DNA of 10,107 nucleotides from an uncultured Clostridiaceae bacterium. GTDB lineage: Bacteria > Bacillota > Clostridia > TANB77 > CAG-508. The notes under the pieces were generated by a model. That model was not told the DNA's origin and did not search any database. It saw only the letters and a program-made list of their open reading frames with translations. A program made the translations under genes and the position numbers. The stretch lies in assembly GCA_905198755.1 (NCBI GenBank), contig CAJKDR010000032.1, positions 1 to 10,107 of the forward strand, in the 5' to 3' direction. How positions within the stretch are numbered: the first letter of the stretch is position 1; each line of letters begins with the position of its first letter. This document shows positions 6,126 through 10,107 of the stretch, in pieces.

Positions 6126-6522
6126 TTTCCTCAAATATTTTTGCAGCTTCTTCTACAACTTTTAATTTTTCTTTATTTATATTTTCTATATTACTATTAC
6201 TTATATTTATATATGGTATATTAACATTTATATCATACTTGCCATCTTGTTTTTCTTGTTTAGTTTGTATTGTATAAATTAACTCTTTTGAAGTATCAAT
6301 CTTAGTAGTTGATGATATATCATTGTTTTGGTAATCAATTTTATTATCAAATATGTGTTCAAAATTTTCTGTTAATTCAACTGTATCAACGACAACTGGC
6401 TCAATATCACTTTTTTTAATACTTTTCTTTTCTTTTTGAGTTATTTGCATGTAAACAGCTAAATTTATACTCACAATACAAATAACTATTATACTAATAA
6501 CAAATATTTTTCTCCATCTCAT
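6073..6522 (-). CDS. Membrane-anchored protein, probably 3'-truncated by the element
   Basis: The product starts MRWRK and has one N-terminal hydrophobic segment (about 5-25, uncleaved anchor or signal peptide). It continues as an extracytoplasmic, Asn- and Lys-rich region and then a patterned segment, YDINVNIPYINISNSNIENIN (about 96-116), followed by a helix (VVEEAAKIFEETL). From about residue 135 the sequence changes to a short Ile-rich tail encoded by ATT repeats and stops. That looks like read-through into unrelated DNA. The gene has a good ribosome binding site (AAAGGAGA, 6532-6539) and a near-consensus promoter. I cannot name the family; the pattern recalls secreted clostridial proteins of the DUF4163/DUF3298 kind, but this is a weak impression. 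The missing 3' part would be expected beyond the left end of the element. Confidence 0.65.
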   Translation of the reverse strand: MRWRKIFVISIIVICIVSINLAVYMQITQKEKKSIKKSDIEPVVVDTVELTENFEHIFDNKIDYQNNDISSTTKIDTSKELIYTIQTKQEKQDGKYDINVNIPYINISNSNIENINKEKLKVVEEAAKIFEETLQIKLTKIIIIFIIYS

Positions 6523-6554
6523 TACTTAAATTCTCCTTTTGTAATAATGTATTT

Positions 6555-6583
6555 ATTATAACATATACTATTAGTTTTAGCAA
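6555..6583 (-). promoter_or_regulatory. Promoter of the truncated membrane-protein gene
   Basis: On the minus strand TTGCTA (6578-6583) and a perfect TATAAT (6555-6560) are spaced by 17 bases. The 5' leader of about 25-28 bases holds the ribosome binding site. Confidence 0.75.
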
Positions 6584-6615
6584 TTGTTTTTACTATAACT
6601 TTCGGTCCAATTATA

Positions 6616-6644
6616 TTGACTATTCCCCCATTTTGATGTATTAT
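6616..6644 (+). promoter_or_regulatory. Promoter of clpE-pgsA
   Basis: TTGACT (6616-6621) and TATTAT (6639-6644) are spaced by 17 bases, so transcription should begin near 6651. This excludes the in-frame ATG at 6633, which lies inside the promoter. It supports the ATG at 6678, which follows AAAAGGAGA (6662-6670) by 7 bases. A small palindrome CAATTATATTG (6608-6618) overlaps the -35 box and could be an operator. It does not match the CtsR direct-repeat site. Confidence 0.7.
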
Positions 6645-6677
6645 TATATGTATACTAAAAGAAAAGGAGACTCGTTT

Positions 6678-8981
6678 ATGTTATGTTCAAAATGCAAAAA
6701 AAATCCAGCTACAATTTTCATCAATGAACCTACAAAAGAAGATAAAAATCACTTAGTTGGATATTGTAATAATTGTGCTAGAGAAAAAGGTATTTCTGTT
6801 GAAAACACTTCTAGCAATTCAAATGATGCAAAAAATAATGTAAATCTAGATCAGATGGCTTCACAATTTGGAGTTATTTTTAAAGATTTATCTAATAGTA
6901 TAAATAATGAAAATATTAATTTAGAAGATTTAGCCGATGGAAATGCTGTTCCTTTAGGTTCTATTTTTGGTGCAATGTTTAATCCTGATCCCACTTCTGA
7001 ATCAAATGAATCTTCTTCTAAGTCAAATGGAGGAAAAAAAATAAAAGTTGAAAAACGTCCAAAGGAAAAAAGAAGAAGGGTTCTAGATACTTATGGTACA
7101 AATCTAACTGTAAAAGCAAAAAATAATTTATTAGACACTGTTGTTGGTAGAGATAAAGAAATAAATAGAGTTATTCAAATATTAAACAGACGTACTAAAA
7201 ATAATCCTTGTTTGATTGGTGAACCTGGTGTTGGTAAAACAGCTATCGCACAAGGTTTAGCTATTAAAATAGCTAGTGGAAATGTTCCAGCTAAATTAAT
7301 GAACAAAGAAGTGTATTTACTTGATATGACTTCAATAGTCGCTGGTACTCAGTTTAGAGGTCAATTTGAGAGTAGAATGAAAGCAATAATGGATGAATGC
7401 AAATCCTTAAAAAATATTATATTAGTAATAGACGAAATTCACAATATTATAGGTGCTGGAGATTCTGACAGTTCTATGAGTGCAGCAAATATTCTAAAAC
7501 CTTCTTTAGCAAATGGTGAAATTCAACTTATAGGAACTACTACTTTAAAAGAATATAGAAAATATATCGAAAAAGATTCTGCTTTAGAAAGAAGATTTCA
7601 AAGTGTCTTAGTTGAAGAACCCAATATTGATGATTCTACTAAAATTCTTGAAGGAATAAAAAAGTATTATGAAGATTATCATAAGGTTAAAATTTCAAAT
7701 GACATTATAAGAAAAACTGTTATTATGTCTGAGAAATATATTCATGACAGATTTCTTCCTGATAAGGCTATAGATATTTTGGATGAAGCTTGTTCTAGAA
7801 AAAATCTTGATAATGTAGATTTATTTAGATTAGAAGTTTTAAAAAATGAATTAGCATCTGTTCAATCTCAAAAAGAGGAAGCTGCTCAAGCTGATTCTAC
7901 AGAAGATTACCAGAAAGCTGCTGATTTAAAGACTCAAGAATGTAAATTAATTGAAGATATAGACAAATTAAATAAAAAAATAAAATTGCCAAATATTACA
8001 GAACAAGATATCGCAAATGTAATTGAAAGTTGGACAAAAATTCCAGTAAAAAAAATAACTGAAGCAGAAACTGATAAGTTACTTAACTTAGAAAATAATC
8101 TTCATAAAAAAATTATAGGTCAAAACAAAGCTGTTGAAGCTGTTAGTAAAGCTATTAGAAGAAATCGTGCAGGTTTAAAATCAACTAAGAGACCACCTTC
8201 ATTCATTTTTGTTGGTCCTACAGGTGTTGGTAAAACCCAACTTGCTAAGAGTTTAGCATATGAAATGTTCGGCAGTGAAGATGCTATGATTAGAGTTGAT
8301 ATGTCAGAATATATGGAAAAACATTCAACATCAAAATTGATAGGTTCTCCTCCAGGTTATGTTGGATATGATGATGCTGGTCAACTTACTGAGAAAGTAA
8401 AGAGAAAACCATATTCTATTATATTATTAGATGAAATAGAAAAAGCTCATCCTGATGTGTTTAATATTTTACTTCAAATATTAGATGATGGAAAACTTAC
8501 TGACTCTCAAGGAAACACTGTTAGTTTCGAGAATACAATTATTATTATGACATCTAATGCTGGTTCTAATCTAAACACAAATTCTATTGGATTTGGAAAT
8601 AGTTCTTCTATTGATTCTAATAAAATATTAGATACATTAAAAGAAACTTTTAGACCAGAATTCTTAAACAGAATTGATGAAATTGTTATTTTCGATAGTT
8701 TAAATAAGGATGAATTATTGCAAATAATAGATTTAATGTTAGAAGATACAAAAAAAGCATTACAAGATAAAAATATTAATATGACTATTACAAAAGATGC
8801 AAAATTATTACTATTAAATAAAGGAACAGATTTAAAATATGGAGCAAGACCTTTAAGAAGAGCTATTCAAAAATATATTGAAGATGAACTATCTGAGATG
8901 ATATTGAGAAAAGATTTAGAAAATGGTCAAACCGTAGAAATTAGTTGTAATAATAATGAGTTTAATTTTAATGTAAAATAA
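6678..8981 (+). CDS. clpE: ClpE-type AAA+ unfoldase (Clp protease ATP-binding subunit)
   Basis: This is a Hsp100 ATPase that unfolds proteins, probably for ClpP, in the cytoplasm. The 767 residues begin with a four-cysteine zinc finger (C3xxC6, C30xxC33), as in ClpE and McsA, instead of the Clp_N repeats of ClpC. A low-complexity, partly basic linker follows (about 40-135). AAA domain 1 has Walker A GEPGVGKT (181-188), Walker B LVIDEIH (D252, E253) and arginine finger ALERRF (302-307). A UVR-like coiled coil lies at about 385-435. AAA domain 2 has Walker A GPTGVGKT (513-520), Walker B LLDE (583-586) and sensor 2 GARPLRR (722-728). An IGF tripeptide (637-639) after SNAGS fits the ClpP-docking loop. 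All catalytic motifs are intact. The start at 6678 is chosen from the promoter, the ribosome binding site and the immediate zinc finger. pgsA follows after 13 bases. Confidence 0.88.
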   Translation: MLCSKCKKNPATIFINEPTKEDKNHLVGYCNNCAREKGISVENTSSNSNDAKNNVNLDQMASQFGVIFKDLSNSINNENINLEDLADGNAVPLGSIFGAMFNPDPTSESNESSSKSNGGKKIKVEKRPKEKRRRVLDTYGTNLTVKAKNNLLDTVVGRDKEINRVIQILNRRTKNNPCLIGEPGVGKTAIAQGLAIKIASGNVPAKLMNKEVYLLDMTSIVAGTQFRGQFESRMKAIMDECKSLKNIILVIDEIHNIIGAGDSDSSMSAANILKPSLANGEIQLIGTTTLKEYRKYIEKDSALERRFQSVLVEEPNIDDSTKILEGIKKYYEDYHKVKISNDIIRKTVIMSEKYIHDRFLPDKAIDILDEACSRKNLDNVDLFRLEVLKNELASVQSQKEEAAQADSTEDYQKAADLKTQECKLIEDIDKLNKKIKLPNITEQDIANVIESWTKIPVKKITEAETDKLLNLENNLHKKIIGQNKAVEAVSKAIRRNRAGLKSTKRPPSFIFVGPTGVGKTQLAKSLAYEMFGSEDAMIRVDMSEYMEKHSTSKLIGSPPGYVGYDDAGQLTEKVKRKPYSIILLDEIEKAHPDVFNILLQILDDGKLTDSQGNTVSFENTIIIMTSNAGSNLNTNSIGFGNSSSIDSNKILDTLKETFRPEFLNRIDEIVIFDSLNKDELLQIIDLMLEDTKKALQDKNINMTITKDAKLLLLNKGTDLKYGARPLRRAIQKYIEDELSEMILRKDLENGQTVEISCNNNEFNFNVK

Positions 8982-8994
8982 ATGGAGGATTTAT

Positions 8995-9570
8995 ATGTTT
9001 AAACATATTCCAAATGTACTAACAATCTTAAGATTTTTTATAATACCTTTTATACTTTATTATTTAATTAGAGATAATTACATTGCTGCTTTTATATTAT
9101 TAACTCTTTCAGGGTTAACAGATGTTTTAGATGGTGCAATAGCAAGAAAATTTAATTTTATAACTAACTTTGGCAAATTAATAGATCCATTAGCAGATAA
9201 AGTAACTCAACTTTCTTTATTATGTACTTTAGTTTTTAAAGGAATTATACCTTTGTGGATATTAGTTATTGTACTTTTAAAAGAAGCTTTTATGGTATGT
9301 GGTGCCTCTTTCCTTTATGGTAGAGATTTAGTTGTTTCTAGCAAATGGTATGGAAAATCTGCAACTGTTTTATTTTATTTGGCAATTGCGGTTTCACTAT
9401 TAATAAGGCAGTTTAAATTAGATTTCACTTTTGATATAACATTATATTACTTAGCATTATTTATGACATTATTCTCTTTGGTTATGTATTTTAGAGAATT
9501 TTATATAAAAGGATATTTCAAAAAAGAAAACTTAAAATTAAATGAAGAAACAAACAACAAAAGCAATTAG
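8995..9570 (+). CDS. pgsA: CDP-diacylglycerol--glycerol-3-phosphate 3-phosphatidyltransferase
   Basis: The enzyme joins CDP-diacylglycerol and glycerol-3-phosphate to phosphatidylglycerol phosphate, the committed step to phosphatidylglycerol and cardiolipin, in the cytoplasmic membrane. The 191 residues hold the complete CDP-alcohol phosphotransferase signature D43-x2-D46-G47-x2-A50-R51-x8-G60-x3-D64-x3-D68. They also show the N-terminal NxLTxxR element (N7 to R13) typical of PgsA and several hydrophobic membrane segments. The length is usual for the family. Ribosome binding site TGGAGGA (8983-8989) lies 5 bases before the ATG. It is in an operon with clpE and ends inside the terminator stem. 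A close relative using another alcohol acceptor cannot be fully excluded. Confidence 0.88.
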   Translation: MFKHIPNVLTILRFFIIPFILYYLIRDNYIAAFILLTLSGLTDVLDGAIARKFNFITNFGKLIDPLADKVTQLSLLCTLVFKGIIPLWILVIVLLKEAFMVCGASFLYGRDLVVSSKWYGKSATVLFYLAIAVSLLIRQFKLDFTFDITLYYLALFMTLFSLVMYFREFYIKGYFKKENLKLNEETNNKSN

Positions 9571-9590
9571 AATAATCTAATTGCTTTTTT
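9559..9590. terminator. Bidirectional intrinsic terminator between convergent genes
   Basis: AAGCAATTAG (9561-9570) pairs perfectly with CTAATTGCTT (9577-9586) around the loop AATAAT. The plus strand continues with T residues to 9590, terminating clpE-pgsA. The A-run before the stem gives a shorter T-run on the minus strand for the convergent gene. The pgsA stop TAG (9568-9570) is part of the stem, and the stop of the opposite gene (9591-9593) begins right after the T-run. Confidence 0.85.
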
Positions 9591-10107
9591 CTATTCATAA
9601 TCTTCTAATACACTTGTTAAATTTTCTTTTCCATAAACCGTTATTCCTTCTTTTAATCTTAATAGATCTTCTTGAGTCAAATACTCTGAACTTATTTCTG
9701 TTCTCTTGTATTCTTTTTCCTCTCCATCTTCTGATATATTAAAAATAACTATTCTATTATCTATAAGTTTAAGTTTATAATGTTGGTTACAAAATTCTTC
9801 TGATTCTTTTTCAAATATAACTTGCTCTGAAGAAAATTCGTTTATTGTCCATTCTCTATTTTTATTTTGTATTTCATCTTCTGTTAAATTCACATCACTA
9901 ATATCTATATCTTTATACTCATTTATATAATGGTTACATTTTGTATAATAAGTTTTGTATATCATTAATGTATTTGGTGTTGTTTTTTCTTCTTTATTTG
10001 AAGTTGCAATTGTATTTGAAATATTATATATTTCATTATTATTCTTATTTTCTATCTTATTATTAATAGTATTTTGCTGTCCGATATCTTTATTGTTGCT
10101 GTATAAA
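9591..10107 (-). CDS. BofC C-terminal-domain-like protein, 5'-partial
   Basis: The frame is open from the stop at 9591-9593 to the window edge, so the gene is cut at its 5' end. The ATG at 9963-9965 is internal and has no ribosome binding site. The visible 171 residues begin with an Asn/Thr/Lys-rich linker, typical of a region after a membrane anchor. Then comes a domain starting near TLMIYKTYYTKCNHYINEY, with a second Cys in EFCNQHY. It ends in SSEYLTQEDLLRLKEGITVY and GKENLTSVLEDYE, which resembles the C-terminal end of BofC-like proteins of spore formers. BofC acts between the spore membranes to restrain SpoIVB in Bacillus; many clostridial relatives have no assigned role. The family call is by recalled pattern and so moderate. 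It shares a bidirectional terminator with pgsA. Confidence 0.6.
   Translation of the reverse strand, partial: LYSNNKDIGQQNTINNKIENKNNNEIYNISNTIATSNKEEKTTPNTLMIYKTYYTKCNHYINEYKDIDISDVNLTEDEIQNKNREWTINEFSSEQVIFEKESEEFCNQHYKLKLIDNRIVIFNISEDGEEKEYKRTEISSEYLTQEDLLRLKEGITVYGKENLTSVLEDYE

Noticed and set aside
6604..6622. CtsR operator upstream of clpE
   Set aside because: GGTCCAA and AGTCAAT resemble the CtsR heptad but lie in opposite orientation, while CtsR needs a tandem direct repeat with a 3-base gap.
6633..6677. 15-codon N-terminal extension of ClpE
   Set aside because: The ATG lies inside the promoter just before the -10 box. The ATG at 6678 has a good ribosome binding site and begins directly with the zinc finger.
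9963..9965. ATG as the true start of the BofC-like gene
   Set aside because: The frame stays open upstream to the window edge with low-complexity linker coding, and there is no Shine-Dalgarno before this ATG.

Overview
The DNA is very AT-rich. It carries classic sigma-A type promoters, strong AGGAGG ribosome binding sites, a ClpE-like unfoldase, a PgsA-type phospholipid synthase and a partial gene with a BofC-like C-terminus. Together these point to a low-GC Gram-positive of the Bacillota, most likely a spore-forming clostridium. This is inferred from gene content and composition; no rRNA or marker gene fixes the species.

Region 1 (about 1 to 6.1 kb) is the right part of a small integrated mobile element. 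It is noticeably less AT-rich than the chromosome beside it. From left to right it holds a short GC-richer, structured edge segment (1-141) and, on the minus strand, an orphan type I restriction specificity subunit (HsdS) behind an XRE-family repressor. A divergent control region (2307-2456) follows. On the plus strand there is a tightly overlapping operon of an excisionase-type HTH protein, a small primase-like protein and a zinc-finger/RecA-fold replication protein. Next comes a palindromic array of six 9-bp repeats that looks like a replication origin, and then a tyrosine integrase broken into two pieces. Repressor, xis, primase, helicase, origin and integrase form the usual core of a phage-satellite or small integrative element. 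No capsid, terminase or relaxase gene is visible, although the left end lies outside the window.

Region 2 (about 6.07 to 10.1 kb) is host chromosome. The element's right end abuts the 3' end of a minus-strand membrane-anchored protein gene, whose product ends in an abrupt low-complexity tail, so the element probably inserted into this gene. Well-formed divergent promoters (6555-6583 minus, 6616-6644 plus) separate it from clpE. A ClpE-type AAA+ unfoldase is followed after 13 bp by pgsA in an apparent operon. That operon ends at a bidirectional terminator shared with a convergent BofC-like gene that runs off the right edge.

Proposed working of the element: the repressor, probably made from a leaderless mRNA, holds down the xis-primase-helicase operon and is co-transcribed with hsdS. 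In the lysogen-like state the cell would thus receive a new HsdS subunit that could redirect a host type I restriction-modification system. On induction, Xis and integrase would excise the element and the primase/helicase pair would replicate it from the nonamer array. In this copy the integrase is disrupted and the helicase Walker A motif is altered, so the element may be stranded. No gap longer than 300 bases lacks a gene.
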